This document shows, one piece after another, positions 26,145 to 35,141 of a stretch of 40,409 bases of DNA; within the stretch, counting starts at the first letter, position 1; each line of letters opens with the position of its first letter. Below the pieces are notes generated by a model. That model saw nothing but the letters and a program-made list of their open reading frames with translations. It did no database searches and had not been told where the DNA came from. The stretch is from Myxococcota bacterium (lineage in GTDB: Bacteria > Myxococcota_A > Polyangia > Polyangiales > JANWZI01): positions 1 to 40,409 of the forward strand of contig JANWZI010000027.1 in the NCBI GenBank assembly GCA_025054695.1, given 5' to 3'. The position numbers and the translations under genes are program-made.

Positions 26145-26981
26145 TCATTGGCGACGACGCAGGGCGACGAGCAATCTCTCGACGCCGAACGCAGGCGCGA
26201 GCAGGTAGCCACGCCGTGCGTCCGAGTCGGACGGTGGGCCGTGCTCCTCGACGACCTCGAATCCGGCCTCACGAACGAGCCGTCGCGCTCGCTCGGACGT
26301 CATCGTGCCCTGCAGCGGCTCTCCGATGAGGCGAAACGCTACCGAAACGAGGGCGGAAAAAACCGCGGGCAAGGGCTCCGCGTACGACATCACGAGCACG
26401 CTGCCCGGCGCGGAGCGCCGCGCAATCCGGTGAAGCACGTCCGCGGTGACGTCCGCAGGCAGATACATCGTGACGCCCTCCCAGATCCACAACGTCGGCG
26501 CGTCCAGACGGTGGCCTGCCGCCGCAAGAACCTCGTCGAGGGATTGGCGTGAAAAATCGGCCGCGGCCCAAACCAGTTCCTCCGCGACCGTCGCGTGGCT
26601 CGCGGCCCGATCTCGTTTCCAGGCCTGGGTCGCCGGGTGGTCCACCTCGATGACGCGACGCCCGCGAAGCGCGTCGAGCCGCCACGCACGCGTGTCGAGC
26701 CCCGCACCGAGCACGACCACCTGCGCGGGCGCGGCGGTCTGGACGACCTCGTCGACCGCGAGCATGCGCCAGGTCGCATGGTCGACCAAACCGACGGAGG
26801 CGAAGCGAAGCGTCGCGCGCAGCAGCCCGCCCCACGCCGATGCGAGCACACGCTCGAAGGCGGCCCCCGCCGACGGCCACAACAGCGCGGAGGCGAGAGG
26901 ATCGCGACGCCGTTCGTCGAGCCCCACGCCCCGACCGAATGCGACGACCCGCGCGGTCAGGCTCGGACGGTTATCGCGCAT
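26145..26981 (-). CDS. SAM-dependent methyltransferase of the LCM/PPM1 family
   Basis: A 278-residue class I methyltransferase of the leucine carboxyl methyltransferase-like family, which in bacteria acts on small molecules (often polyketide or lipid products), not on PP2A. The SAM-binding motif is QVVVLGAGLDTRAWRL, with LGAGLDTR at 91-98. It is followed by VIEVDHPATQAWKRD (acidic loop), AADFSRQSLDEVL, and the family signature LWIWEGVTMYLP. The N-terminal region (RDPLASALLWP) matches too. The frame is open to 27044, but ATG 26981 gives the normal N-terminus. No biosynthetic cluster is nearby, so the substrate is unknown. Confidence 0.88.
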   Translation of the reverse strand: MRDNRPSLTARVVAFGRGVGLDERRRDPLASALLWPSAGAAFERVLASAWGGLLRATLRFASVGLVDHATWRMLAVDEVVQTAAPAQVVVLGAGLDTRAWRLDALRGRRVIEVDHPATQAWKRDRAASHATVAEELVWAAADFSRQSLDEVLAAAGHRLDAPTLWIWEGVTMYLPADVTADVLHRIARRSAPGSVLVMSYAEPLPAVFSALVSVAFRLIGEPLQGTMTSERARRLVREAGFEVVEEHGPPSDSDARRGYLLAPAFGVERLLVALRRRQ

Positions 26982-27114
26982 GGCACGCACACACGCAGGA
27001 GCGAACGCGGTACAAGCGATCGATTGTGGCTCGACACGGCACACCCAGACACATGTCCTCAGCCGAATCTACCAGTGCTTGCGCAGGCATGGCGATTGCT
27101 GCGACGCTTCGAGC

Positions 27115-28455
27115 ATGAACGGCGGAAGCATCCGAGACATCGGCTCGCTCGTCTTCGTGGGCATCTCTCTCGCCGCCGCGGCCGCGATCAGCCCGACGCG
27201 TGCGAGGGCCTGCGGTGGCTGTTTCGTGCAGACGGAAGAGGTGACCGTCGTCACCGCGCACCGCATGGCCGTGGCCATCTCCCCGACGCAGACGACGTTG
27301 TGGGATCAGATCCAGTACGCGGGCAATCCGAGCGACTTCGTCTGGGTGCTTCCCGTCGCGGGCACCACACTCGTCGAGCTCGCGGACAACGCATTCTTCG
27401 AGGCGCTCGAGCGGCGCACGCGCATCGAGCTTCGCGGCGTGTTCGCACCGCCGCCGACATGCCCCGATCCGTGTGGGAGCTTCGTCTTCGGATCCACGGC
27501 CGGCGAGGCGCCCCGCACCGGAGCCGACGCGGGCGGCCCGCCCGTCACGGTCTACGGCGAGGCCACCATCGGCCCCTACCAGACCGTGACGATCGGGTCG
27601 GAAAATCCCGAAGCCCTCGTCGATTGGCTTCAGGACAACGGTTACGCCGTGCCCGACGCGATCCTGCCCATCATCGAGCATTACGTTCGCCTACGGATGA
27701 ACTTCGCCGTTCTGCGCCTGGCGCCCAACGCGGGCGTCAACCAGATGCAGCCGGTGCGCGTGACCACACCGGGCATGATGCCGGTCTTCCCCCTGCGCAT
27801 GGTGGGCGCGGGCGTGGCCGACTCGGTCGAGCTCGAGCTGTACGTCCTCGCCGAGGGACGCTGGAGCGCGCAGAACTTCGCGACCGTCGAGGTAGCGCGG
27901 GATCAGATCGCGTACGACTGGAACACGGGGCGATTCACCTACGAGCAGCAATTCGACGCCGCGCTCGCACGCGTCGGCGGACGTGGGTGGGTGGCCGAGG
28001 CGGCGTTGCCCTTCGACGCGTGGTATCCGATGGTCGCCTCGTACTGGAGTCTCGACGAAGGTGGAAGGCGCCGGACGCCGACCGACGATCTCGCAGTCGC
28101 GCGCACGGGCCTCGACGCGCCGTTCCTGACCAAGCTCCGGACGCGGCTCGCCGCGCGGCATCTCGACGAGGATCTCGTCCTGCAGGCCGCCGAGACGGAC
28201 GACCGGATCGACACGACCATCAACGTCGTGCGGGAGCTGAATCGACCGACGCTCCCGCCGTGTCCCACCGAGTGCACCGTGCCCGGGGCCGGACCTCTCG
28301 CCGCAGGACGGGGCGGTCCTTCCGGCGTCGCCTTCGGCGCGGACGGACGGGGCGAGGGCCTGTGCGCGGCCGCTGCGGGCCCAACCGGCGCGAGCCTGCT
28401 TGGCTGGGCGTGGGTGCTCACCCTGTTCGGATTGCTACGGCGGCGCGCGCGCTGA
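27115..28455 (+). CDS. DUF2330 domain secreted protein with a MYXO-CTERM-like tail
   Basis: A 446-residue exported protein. The signal peptide (SLVFVGISLAAAAAISPTRARA) is followed at once by CGGCFVQ, the conserved cysteine motif at the mature start of DUF2330 proteins. The body has the family pattern: TTLWDQIQYAGNPSDFVWVLP, VYGEATIGPYQTVTIGS, LVDWLQDNGYAVPDAI and MPVFPLRMV. The C-terminus has Cys417, a hydrophobic segment (LLGWAWVLTLFGLL) and RRRAR at 442-446. This matches the MYXO-CTERM sorting signal, by which myxobacteria anchor proteins to the outer surface through the Cys. The molecular role of DUF2330 is unknown. The open frame starts much earlier, but ATG 27115 is directly before the signal peptide. 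Confidence 0.88.
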   Translation: MNGGSIRDIGSLVFVGISLAAAAAISPTRARACGGCFVQTEEVTVVTAHRMAVAISPTQTTLWDQIQYAGNPSDFVWVLPVAGTTLVELADNAFFEALERRTRIELRGVFAPPPTCPDPCGSFVFGSTAGEAPRTGADAGGPPVTVYGEATIGPYQTVTIGSENPEALVDWLQDNGYAVPDAILPIIEHYVRLRMNFAVLRLAPNAGVNQMQPVRVTTPGMMPVFPLRMVGAGVADSVELELYVLAEGRWSAQNFATVEVARDQIAYDWNTGRFTYEQQFDAALARVGGRGWVAEAALPFDAWYPMVASYWSLDEGGRRRTPTDDLAVARTGLDAPFLTKLRTRLAARHLDEDLVLQAAETDDRIDTTINVVRELNRPTLPPCPTECTVPGAGPLAAGRGGPSGVAFGADGRGEGLCAAAAGPTGASLLGWAWVLTLFGLLRRRAR

Positions 28456-28691
28456 CGGCGTCGACGCGGTGCTCAAAAGCGTGCCGGGAGCGTCGTCAAG
28501 GGCGGTCCCGACGCGGAGAACATAGGTCGCGACCCAGGCCAAACCGAAGACCGAGCTCGAGCCGGACGTGGCAATCCCACCAACCGACCGCACCCATCGG
28601 ACGTCGGGTTCGCAGGCACCGAAGGCGAAGGAAGGCCCTCGACGGTCCGTTCGACAGCGCGCGAGGTCCGGGTCAAGATTGCCGGCCTTCG
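28456..28691. other. Gap without visible features
   Basis: The 236 bp between the DUF2330 gene and the ArsA-type gene shows no gene, no hexamer array and no clear promoter or terminator. A few scattered GAGCTCGAG and CCGAG motifs are not in phase. Confidence 0.4.
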
Positions 28692-29666
28692 ATGCGCGCC
28701 CTGCTCGAGCGCGAGTTCCTGTTCGTCGCGGGCAAGGGGGGCGCCGGCAAGACGACCGTGAGTGCTGCGCTCGCGCTCGCCGCGGCGCGCCACGGCAAGC
28801 GCGTGCTCGTGGCGATGTGCAATGCCCGCGAGCGCCTCTCGACGCTCCTCGAGGTCGACCCGATCGGGCCGCGCAACACCCCCGTGCTGCCGGGCATCGA
28901 GGCGGTCAACATGCGGCCCGACGTCGCGCTCGAGGAGTACGGAATGATGGTGCTCCGCGTCCGCGCGGTCTACCGCGCGGTCCTCGAGAACCGCGTCATC
29001 TCGGCGTTCGTTCGGGGCACGCCGGGCGTCGAGGCGTGGACGATGCTGGGCAAGGCCTACTTCCACGTGCACGAGCGACTTGCGGACGGGCGGCCGCGTT
29101 ACGATCTCGTCGTCTTCGACGCTCCCGCGACGGGACACGCGCTCGACATGCTGCGCGTTCCCGAAGTAATCCGGGAGGTCGCACCGCCGGGCTTGCTGCG
29201 CCGCGAAGCGGAACGAGCGCTCGACATGCTGCGGGATTCGCGACGATCGGCCGCGGTGCTCGTCACGCTTCCCGAGGAAATGCCCGTGACCGAGACGGTC
29301 GAGCTGTACCGCGCGCTCGCGCGGGGACCGAGCGGCCCCCGCATCCCGGTCGGCACCGTCGTGATCAACGCGGTGCTGCCCCCGCTGCTGCACGACGTCG
29401 ACCCGGCGTCTCTCGACGCGGCCGCCCGGTCGGCCGGGCCCCTGTCGGGCCTCGCAGCCGCGGGCCGCTGGCGCGCGAGCCGCGAGCGCGTGCAACGCGC
29501 GGCCATCGCACGCCTGGCCGCCGCGCTCGACGGCGTCCCTCGAATCGAGCTACCCCACGTCTTCGCATCGCGCTTCGGCCGGGCGGCCGTGCAGGCGCTC
29601 GGAGCCCGTCTGGTGGACACGACGCAGGGCGGACACGACGCGACCGGCGCGACCTTTCGTCCCTGA
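28692..29666 (+). CDS. ArsA/GET3-type P-loop ATPase
   Basis: A 324-residue cytoplasmic ATPase of the anion-transporting / SIMIBI class. The deviant Walker A loop is FVAGKGGAGKTT, with the signature Lys15 and Lys20. Switch-type DAPATGHALDMLRVPEV contains the Walker B Asp and the conserved DxPxTGH of ArsA/Get3. A later TLPEEMPVTETVELY segment also matches. The paired metal-binding cysteines of arsenite pumps are not evident, and there is no arsB or arsR nearby, so an arsenite role is unlikely. Myxobacterial genomes often carry such genes as adjacent pairs; here there is only one. The frame is open far upstream (26595), but ATG 28692 gives the normal N-terminus. Confidence 0.85.
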   Translation: MRALLEREFLFVAGKGGAGKTTVSAALALAAARHGKRVLVAMCNARERLSTLLEVDPIGPRNTPVLPGIEAVNMRPDVALEEYGMMVLRVRAVYRAVLENRVISAFVRGTPGVEAWTMLGKAYFHVHERLADGRPRYDLVVFDAPATGHALDMLRVPEVIREVAPPGLLRREAERALDMLRDSRRSAAVLVTLPEEMPVTETVELYRALARGPSGPRIPVGTVVINAVLPPLLHDVDPASLDAAARSAGPLSGLAAAGRWRASRERVQRAAIARLAAALDGVPRIELPHVFASRFGRAAVQALGARLVDTTQGGHDATGATFRP

Positions 29667-29712
29667 CTGAGCACGACCCGTGCGCGAGATCCCCAGGTCG
29701 AGTCGGAGTGCG

Positions 29713-29729
29713 GGGCCTAGACGAGGCCC
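29713..29729 (+). terminator. Possible hairpin between the ArsA-type and TPR genes
   Basis: A perfect six-base stem GGGCCT/AGGCCC with a five-base loop lies 46 bp after the ArsA-type stop. There is no T-run after it, so it could be a weak or Rho-assisted terminator, or chance in such GC-rich DNA. A degenerate repeat fragment precedes it at 29698-29711. Confidence 0.25.
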
Positions 29730-29776
29730 GAGGACGCGATCGAGCGACCGGACCGCCGCTGTGAGATATTGTTGTC

Positions 29777-31597
29777 GTGACCGACGCGCGTGAGCCCCCG
29801 CGGAAGGACGCCTCGCCCCCGAACGCGGGGAAGCCCAACACACCCGACGCGCCGTCGGCCGGAGCAACGGCGCAGTCGCCGTCGCGCTCCGGGCCGACGG
29901 TAGCCCATGCCGCGCGAAGGCCGCCGTCGTCGTTTCCGCCACCGCCGTCTGCAGCGGCTCGCGCGTCCAGAGTAGCGGCGCGCGACGTCACGCTCCCCGG
30001 CATCGCCTCGCCGGCCTCGCCGGTAAATCCGCGGGTCGTCACCACGCCCGGTCCTCAGCCACGTCGGCGCGAGCCGACGCTCATCGGCATGCCGATGCCG
30101 GAGCACGCCTCGCGCGGAGCTCCCGACGGCTCACGCCCGGAGGCGGCGCGAACGGCACGCGCCGGTCCTGGTGGATCGAGCGCGTTCGGTCCAGCCCGCG
30201 TATCGCCTCACGACGCAGTCACGCGTCCGGTCCACGCGACGCCGGGCTCCGAAGACTCGGCGACCGACATCATCGCCCTGCCGGCGGAGCTTCAGAGAAG
30301 AGCCGCCGAAGCGTCGAGCCACGGCACGAAGCAGGGAGACGATTCGACGTCGCGCTCCGCGGTGACCGACGATGGGGAGCGATCCCCCGCCACGTTCGGA
30401 ACGGCGGCGGCACCCGGTGCGGCTCGAGAGCCGACGCAGCCCGTCGAGAACGAACAGCTCATCGTTCCGCCGCCGACGCCCACGGCACGGCCGTCACGCG
30501 AGCGGCGGTCGACCCCGGGGCCTCCACGCCCGGACGCGCTACTCGAGGCACGCCCCAGGCGTCCGACTCCCCCGTTGCCGGACGTTTCCGCGAGTCAGCC
30601 CACGCGTGAACGACGGCCGACCCCCGATCCCTCTCGGCGCGAAGCCGCACCCGAGGCTCGCCCTCGGCGGCAAACTCCCGCGTTGCCCGACACCGCGTCC
30701 GCCCTGGACGCCACCGCGCCCGCGCCAAACGTGACGACCGTTCCGTCCGAAGGCGAGCACGAACCTGCAGGTGACGTGCCGCGATACCCCGGCTTCATGC
30801 GCGCCGAGCCCACCCACGTGGTCCGTGGGCCGCGCGTGCGCAGCGGCTGGGCGTTCAAGGCGTTCGTCGTCGGGGGTGCCCTTGTCGTGGTGGCCGCGGG
30901 CATCGGCCTCGGATGGTTCGTGTGGGGAAAACGCACGGAAACGCATCCCGCCGGAGGTCCCGCTCGTCTGACGAGCCCACCGCACGATCGCGCCCATGGT
31001 TCGACGGCAGCCGGAGGCGATCCGCGCGCGCGTGGCATTCCGCCACCGCTCGGTGCGGAGTCGCCGTCGTCGACCGCGCCGGCTTCGACGAGCCCCACCG
31101 CGGCGCACGACACGTCGAACGCGGCGGCACCGGAGCCAGCCGAAGCACCGGACCGAGCGAACGAGCGGAGCGCCGCGCCGGACACGGAGGAGCGGGTCGA
31201 GCTCCCGCCCGTCCCCCCACGCGTGGCGCGCATGTCGTCCGCGGCACGCGCGAGCCGGGCGCGGGCGCTCCGCATGCGTGCCAGTCGCCTCGAGCGGCGC
31301 GAGAGAACCGAGCAGGCGATGCAGCTCTACCGTCAGGCGCTCGTCTATGACCCGCGCCACGCGCAGACGGTGGCGGGAATGGCTCGCACCTCCCTGGCGC
31401 TCGAGCGCCCGACCGAGGCCGTGGCGTGGGCCCGACGGGCGACCGCGCTTGCGCCTCGCGAGCCCGACCTCCACGTTCTGCTCGGCGACGCGCTGCAGGC
31501 CGCCGGCCGTGCCGAGGAGGCGCGCGCGAGCTGGCAGCGCGCGCTCGAGATCGATTCGCGGCACCGTGGCGCACGCCGCAGGCTCCGGGCTCGCTAG
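29777..31597 (+). CDS. Disordered Pro-rich membrane protein with a C-terminal TPR domain
   Basis: A 606-residue predicted inner-membrane protein. Residues 1-350 are low-complexity and rich in Pro, Arg, Ser and Thr. Within this, residues 241-276 and 277-312 form a diverged tandem duplication of 36 residues (RERRSTPGPP and RERRPTPDPS; later EARPRRPTPPLPD and EARPRRQTPALPD). One transmembrane helix follows at about 357-380 (AFVVGGALVVVAAGIGLGWFVW). A second disordered linker leads to two or three TPR units at about 505-600 (AMQLYRQALVYDPRHAQT, AVAWARRATALAPREPDL). This layout puts the disordered region in the cytoplasm and the TPRs outside. Thr-Pro sites could be kinase targets (inference). GTG 29777 is the first start; no clear ribosome binding site. 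It is convergent with a Ser/Thr kinase 41 bp away. Confidence 0.75.
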   Translation: MTDAREPPRKDASPPNAGKPNTPDAPSAGATAQSPSRSGPTVAHAARRPPSSFPPPPSAAARASRVAARDVTLPGIASPASPVNPRVVTTPGPQPRRREPTLIGMPMPEHASRGAPDGSRPEAARTARAGPGGSSAFGPARVSPHDAVTRPVHATPGSEDSATDIIALPAELQRRAAEASSHGTKQGDDSTSRSAVTDDGERSPATFGTAAAPGAAREPTQPVENEQLIVPPPTPTARPSRERRSTPGPPRPDALLEARPRRPTPPLPDVSASQPTRERRPTPDPSRREAAPEARPRRQTPALPDTASALDATAPAPNVTTVPSEGEHEPAGDVPRYPGFMRAEPTHVVRGPRVRSGWAFKAFVVGGALVVVAAGIGLGWFVWGKRTETHPAGGPARLTSPPHDRAHGSTAAGGDPRARGIPPPLGAESPSSTAPASTSPTAAHDTSNAAAPEPAEAPDRANERSAAPDTEERVELPPVPPRVARMSSAARASRARALRMRASRLERRERTEQAMQLYRQALVYDPRHAQTVAGMARTSLALERPTEAVAWARRATALAPREPDLHVLLGDALQAAGRAEEARASWQRALEIDSRHRGARRRLRAR

Positions 31598-31638
31598 CGT
31601 TTCCTGCGAGAACGGGGCGGCGGGTGCCATGGCCGCGC

Positions 31639-32892
31639 CTAGCGCTCGCGCGGCGGCACCACGAGCGTCTTCTCGTCGTGAAGCTCCGCAGGGGCGTGCA
31701 GCGGCAGCGTGCGCCGCGCACCGTGACGTTCCGAAGCCGTACGCCCCGAGCTCGTCCGCGACACGCGTGGCTCGACCAGCTCGGTGCGCGCCTCGTGCAC
31801 GTCGGCGCCCACCTCCGTCTGCCTGCCGGTCGAACGGGTCGGATTCGGACTGAACCGGCTAAATGCCGCGTCGGGCCCGAGCGCATCGGCGATCAGATTC
31901 TGCCCGTAGTCGCGGCGCGGCGCCTCGTCGAGCACGACGTTCTCCAGCGCGCGCAGCTCGTTCTCGATCTCGACGGCCCAGACGCGCTTCATGAAACGCG
32001 CGAGGCGCGTTCTGCGATAGGCGGGGTTGTGCTCGCGGATGAACTCGATGAGGGCATCGCGAAAATCCTTCGCGGTCTGAAACCGAGCCGACCGCGATCG
32101 GGCCATCGCCTTCTCGATGATCGCCGCCAGGCGCGGCGGAATGGCCGGATTGACCTCGCGCGCCGGGCGGGGCGCCGCGTCGCGCACGGCGAAGATGAGA
32201 TCCACCTCATTGGCCGCCTGGAAGGGCGCCGCCCCCGTGGCGAGCTCGTAGAGCACCGAACCGGCGCTAAAGATGTCGCTGCGCCAGTCGAGCTTGCGGC
32301 CGAAGGCCTGCTCGGGCGACATGTACTTGACCTTGCCCTTGATGATCCCCGTCTTGGTCTGCACCCGGCTGTGCGTCGCCTTCGCGATGCCGAAATCGCA
32401 GATCTTGACCGTCCCATCGTAGGCCACGAGCACATTCGACGGGCTGAAATCACGATGCACGATGCGCAGCGGCTCGCCGCGGGCGTCGCGCGCGACGTGC
32501 GCGTGGTGCAGCCCGTCCAGCGCGCGGGCCATCACGAAGGCGATGTCGTCGAGCGCGAGGGGCACGCCCTGCAGCCGCGCCTTCTCGACGGTGCTGCGCA
32601 GGTCCTTGCCGTCGACGTACTCCATGACGATGAGCAGCTCGCCGTCGATCCGCGCCAGCTCGTAGACCTCCGCGATGTTGGGATGCTTGAGGTGACTGAC
32701 GAGCTTGAACTCGTCGGTCAGCATGTCGATGAACTGCTTGTCCTCGACGAAGTGCGGCAGGAGCTTCTTGATGGCGACGTCGCGCCGAAACTGCTCGTCC
32801 TCGTACGTGAATCCGCGGAAGATCTCCGCCATCCCGCCGTACGCGATCCGCTCGAGCAGGTGGTAGCGCCCGACGCGCTTGGTCTTCCGCAT
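31639..32892 (-). CDS. Serine/threonine protein kinase (Hanks type), myxobacterial HRDFSPSN subtype
   Basis: A 417-residue kinase. The N-terminal catalytic domain starts GRYHLLERIAYGGMAEIFRG (Gly loop), with ATP Lys42 (VAIKK), Glu61 (FKLVSHLKHPNI helix), catalytic HRDFSPSN at 146-153 and DFG at 166-168. The activation segment carries KGKVKYMSPEQAFG; WRSDIFSAGSVLYELATG follows. 'HRDxSPxN' in place of HRDLKPxN is typical of many myxobacterial kinases, and all catalytic residues are present. The 120-residue C-terminal region is disordered, Arg-rich, with no membrane helix, and ends KTLVVPPRER. A cytoplasmic regulator with unknown targets. The tRNA-fMet gene lies 126 bp upstream on the same strand. 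Confidence 0.92.
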   Translation of the reverse strand: MRKTKRVGRYHLLERIAYGGMAEIFRGFTYEDEQFRRDVAIKKLLPHFVEDKQFIDMLTDEFKLVSHLKHPNIAEVYELARIDGELLIVMEYVDGKDLRSTVEKARLQGVPLALDDIAFVMARALDGLHHAHVARDARGEPLRIVHRDFSPSNVLVAYDGTVKICDFGIAKATHSRVQTKTGIIKGKVKYMSPEQAFGRKLDWRSDIFSAGSVLYELATGAAPFQAANEVDLIFAVRDAAPRPAREVNPAIPPRLAAIIEKAMARSRSARFQTAKDFRDALIEFIREHNPAYRRTRLARFMKRVWAVEIENELRALENVVLDEAPRRDYGQNLIADALGPDAAFSRFSPNPTRSTGRQTEVGADVHEARTELVEPRVSRTSSGRTASERHGARRTLPLHAPAELHDEKTLVVPPRER

Positions 32893-33017
32893 CGACGCGA
32901 ACAGGTTGCCGGAAAGCGGGCCACCTACGCAACCGACGGCGCGCGCGGAATGCGCGCGGGCCTTTCGCGGCCCCGGATCTCGGCACGCGACGTCAGCGGG
33001 ACCTGCGACGCGTATCG

Positions 33018-33095
<78 letters not shown>

Positions 33096-33255
33096 GTCGA
33101 GCACGCGGACGATAGCAGCCGCATCGCGGCTGTCAACGCCGGGGGCGGCAGGCGCGGCGTCGTGCCGGAAGGGGCGAAGCCCGTGGGGGCCGCGCACGCG
33201 GCGCGGCCCGGGCGACGCGGCGCAAGGACGCGCGACGTGCCATGCTCGGCGCCCC

Positions 33256-34149
33256 ATGGTTTCCGCCCTGTTCGACCCGGAGCTGTGGAGCCCCGTGCCC
33301 GGCTTCGAGGACTTGACCGACGTCACCTATCACCGAGCGCGGCGCGACGGGATCGTGCGCGTCGCGTTCGCACGACCCGAGGTACGCAACGCGTTCCGGC
33401 CCCACACGGTCGACGAGCTGTTCCGGGTGCTCGATCACGCGCGCACGAGCCCCGACGTCGGCTGCGTGCTGCTCACGGGCAACGGGCCGTCGCCGCGAGA
33501 CGGGGGATGGGCCTTCTGCGCGGGCGGCGACCAGCGCGTGCGTGGCCCCGACGGCTATCGCTACGAGGGGTCGGGCACTTCGGATGCGGTGCGGCTGGGG
33601 CGGCTGCACATCCTCGAGGTGCAACGGCTCATCCGCTTCATGCCGAAGGTCGTCATCGCCGTCGTGCCCGGCTGGGCGGTCGGTGGCGGCCATTCCCTGC
33701 ACGTCGTCTGCGATCTGACGATCGCCAGCCGCGAGCACGCGCGCTTCCTGCAGACCGACGCCGACGTCGCGAGCTTCGACGCGGGATACGGTTCGGCCTA
33801 CCTCGCGCGGCTCGTCGGCCAGAAGCGGGCACGCGAGATCTTCTTCGTGGGTCTCGAGTACGACGCGGAGCAGGCCGCGGCGATGGGCATGGTCAACGCG
33901 GTCGTCCCGCACGCCGAGCTCGAGCGCACGGCGTACGCGTGGGGCCAACGCATCTGCGCGAAGAGCCCCACGGCCATCCGCATGCTGAAGTTCGCGATGA
34001 ACCTCGTCGACGACGGCCTGGTCGGCCAGCAGCTATTCGCGGGGGAGGCGACGCGGTTGGCGTACGGGACCGACGAGGCGCGCGAGGGGCGCGACGCGTT
34101 CCTCGAGAAACGGGCACCTCGATTCCAGCGTTTTCCATGGCACTACTGA
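33256..34149 (+). CDS. menB: 1,4-dihydroxy-2-naphthoyl-CoA synthase (MenB)
   Basis: Closes the naphthoquinone ring from O-succinylbenzoyl-CoA in menaquinone synthesis. The 297-residue crotonase-fold protein shows the MenB-specific signatures: CAGGDQRVRG at 88-97, GWAVGGGHSLH at 139-149 (oxyanion hole), and FDAGYGS at 174-180, containing the Asp region that distinguishes MenB from ordinary enoyl-CoA hydratases. The end reads AFLEKRAPRFQRFPWHY, with the usual KR.P.F..FPW finish. The frame is open far upstream through the kinase region, but ATG 33256 gives the family-length protein. No other men genes are in the window. A hydrolase gene follows after 34 bp and is probably cotranscribed. Confidence 0.95.
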   Translation: MVSALFDPELWSPVPGFEDLTDVTYHRARRDGIVRVAFARPEVRNAFRPHTVDELFRVLDHARTSPDVGCVLLTGNGPSPRDGGWAFCAGGDQRVRGPDGYRYEGSGTSDAVRLGRLHILEVQRLIRFMPKVVIAVVPGWAVGGGHSLHVVCDLTIASREHARFLQTDADVASFDAGYGSAYLARLVGQKRAREIFFVGLEYDAEQAAAMGMVNAVVPHAELERTAYAWGQRICAKSPTAIRMLKFAMNLVDDGLVGQQLFAGEATRLAYGTDEAREGRDAFLEKRAPRFQRFPWHY

Positions 34150-34183
34150 GCGCCCGACCGAGCCCCCTCCGAGCGGAGCCGTC

Positions 34184-34897
34184 ATGCGAACCGAGTCGTT
34201 CGGTCCCCTGCGCGTCCACCTGACCGGCGGAACCGACCGCGAGGGCGGCGGATCGGGGCCCCTGGTCGTGTTGCTCCATGGCTTCGGAGCGCCGGGCACC
34301 GATCTGGTGGGACTGTGGCGCGTGTTGCGCGCGCCGCGCGGGGTCCGTTTCGCCTTTCCGGAAGCACCGATCGACCTCGGCCCCGCGTACGCCGGCGGAC
34401 GCGCGTGGTGGCGCATCGACGTCGCTGCCCTCGAACGGGCGCTGCAACGCGGTGAGCTGCGCGATCTGTCGCGCAGCGAGCCCGAGGGGCTCGCCGAGGC
34501 GCGTCGCGCGTTGATCGCGGCCCTCGATGCCATGCTGGCCGCGCTGCAGGTGCCGGTCGGGCGACTCGTCCTGGGCGGCTTTTCGCAAGGCGCGATGCTC
34601 TCGCTCGACGTTGCGCTGCGGACCGCGATCCCGATGGCGGGCCTGTGCCTCATGTCGGGCACGTTCTTGTGCGAGCACGAGTGGCGCCCGCGCATGCCCG
34701 CTCGCGCCGGCCTGCCCGTCGTTCTGTCCCACGGCAGGCAGGATCCTCTGCTCCCGTTCGCGCTCGCGGAGCGACTGCGCGACGCGCTGCACGACGCCGG
34801 GCTTGACGTCCGCTTCGTGCCCTTTCACGGTGTGCATGAGATCCCGCCGATCGTGCTCGACGAGGTCGGCCGCCTGCTGGAAGGCGTATTGGGCTGA
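34184..34897 (+). CDS. Alpha/beta hydrolase, phospholipase/carboxylesterase family
   Basis: A 237-residue cytoplasmic serine esterase or thioesterase. The oxyanion motif is LLHGFGAPGTD; the nucleophile is Ser134 in LGGFSQGAML. The acid is Asp187 in SHGRQDPLLPF, and the base is His218 in PFHGVHEIP. The triad is complete and the length is normal for the PF02230-type family. The substrate is unknown. The start ATG 34184 has GGAG a few bases upstream. It lies 34 bp after menB, so it may act in the same pathway; DHNA-CoA thioester cleavage is a step needed after MenB, but assigning it to this enzyme is only a guess. Confidence 0.85.
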   Translation: MRTESFGPLRVHLTGGTDREGGGSGPLVVLLHGFGAPGTDLVGLWRVLRAPRGVRFAFPEAPIDLGPAYAGGRAWWRIDVAALERALQRGELRDLSRSEPEGLAEARRALIAALDAMLAALQVPVGRLVLGGFSQGAMLSLDVALRTAIPMAGLCLMSGTFLCEHEWRPRMPARAGLPVVLSHGRQDPLLPFALAERLRDALHDAGLDVRFVPFHGVHEIPPIVLDEVGRLLEGVLG

Positions 34898-34933
34898 CCG
34901 CGCGCGACACAGTGCTCGACGGCGATGGTGAGA

Positions 34934-35104
34934 ACTCGGACCCGAGGCCGCGAACGAGCCCGAGACCGTGTCCGAGGCTGAGACCGAGTCCGAGTCCGAG
35001 GCCGAGCCCGAACCCGAGTCCGACTCCGAGTCCGAGTCCGAGGCCGAGGCCGAGGCCGAGCCCGAGTCCGAGTCGGAGACCGAGTCCGAGTCCGAGACCG
35101 AAGC
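34934..35104. repeat. NCCGAG hexamer array, locus H (in frame with the next gene)
   Basis: About 29 imperfect NCCGAG units on the plus strand, between the hydrolase and the following plus-strand gene. Read in the frame of that gene it gives an uninterrupted acidic Glu-alternating stretch (Ser/Ala/Pro/Thr-Glu) without a stop. It is the only array that joins an apparent gene in frame. Confidence 0.9.
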
Positions 35105-35141
35105 CAAGCCTGATTCTCCACCCGCGTCGGAGACCGGTTGC

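Noticed and set aside
26595-29666. 1023-residue reading of the ArsA-type gene
   Set aside because: It passes antisense through the methyltransferase and out of frame through the DUF2330 gene. The ATPase begins at 28692.
28692-29666. Arsenite-pump ATPase
   Set aside because: The arsenite-binding cysteines are not evident and there is no arsB, arsC or arsR nearby. Only the general ArsA/Get3 class is supported.
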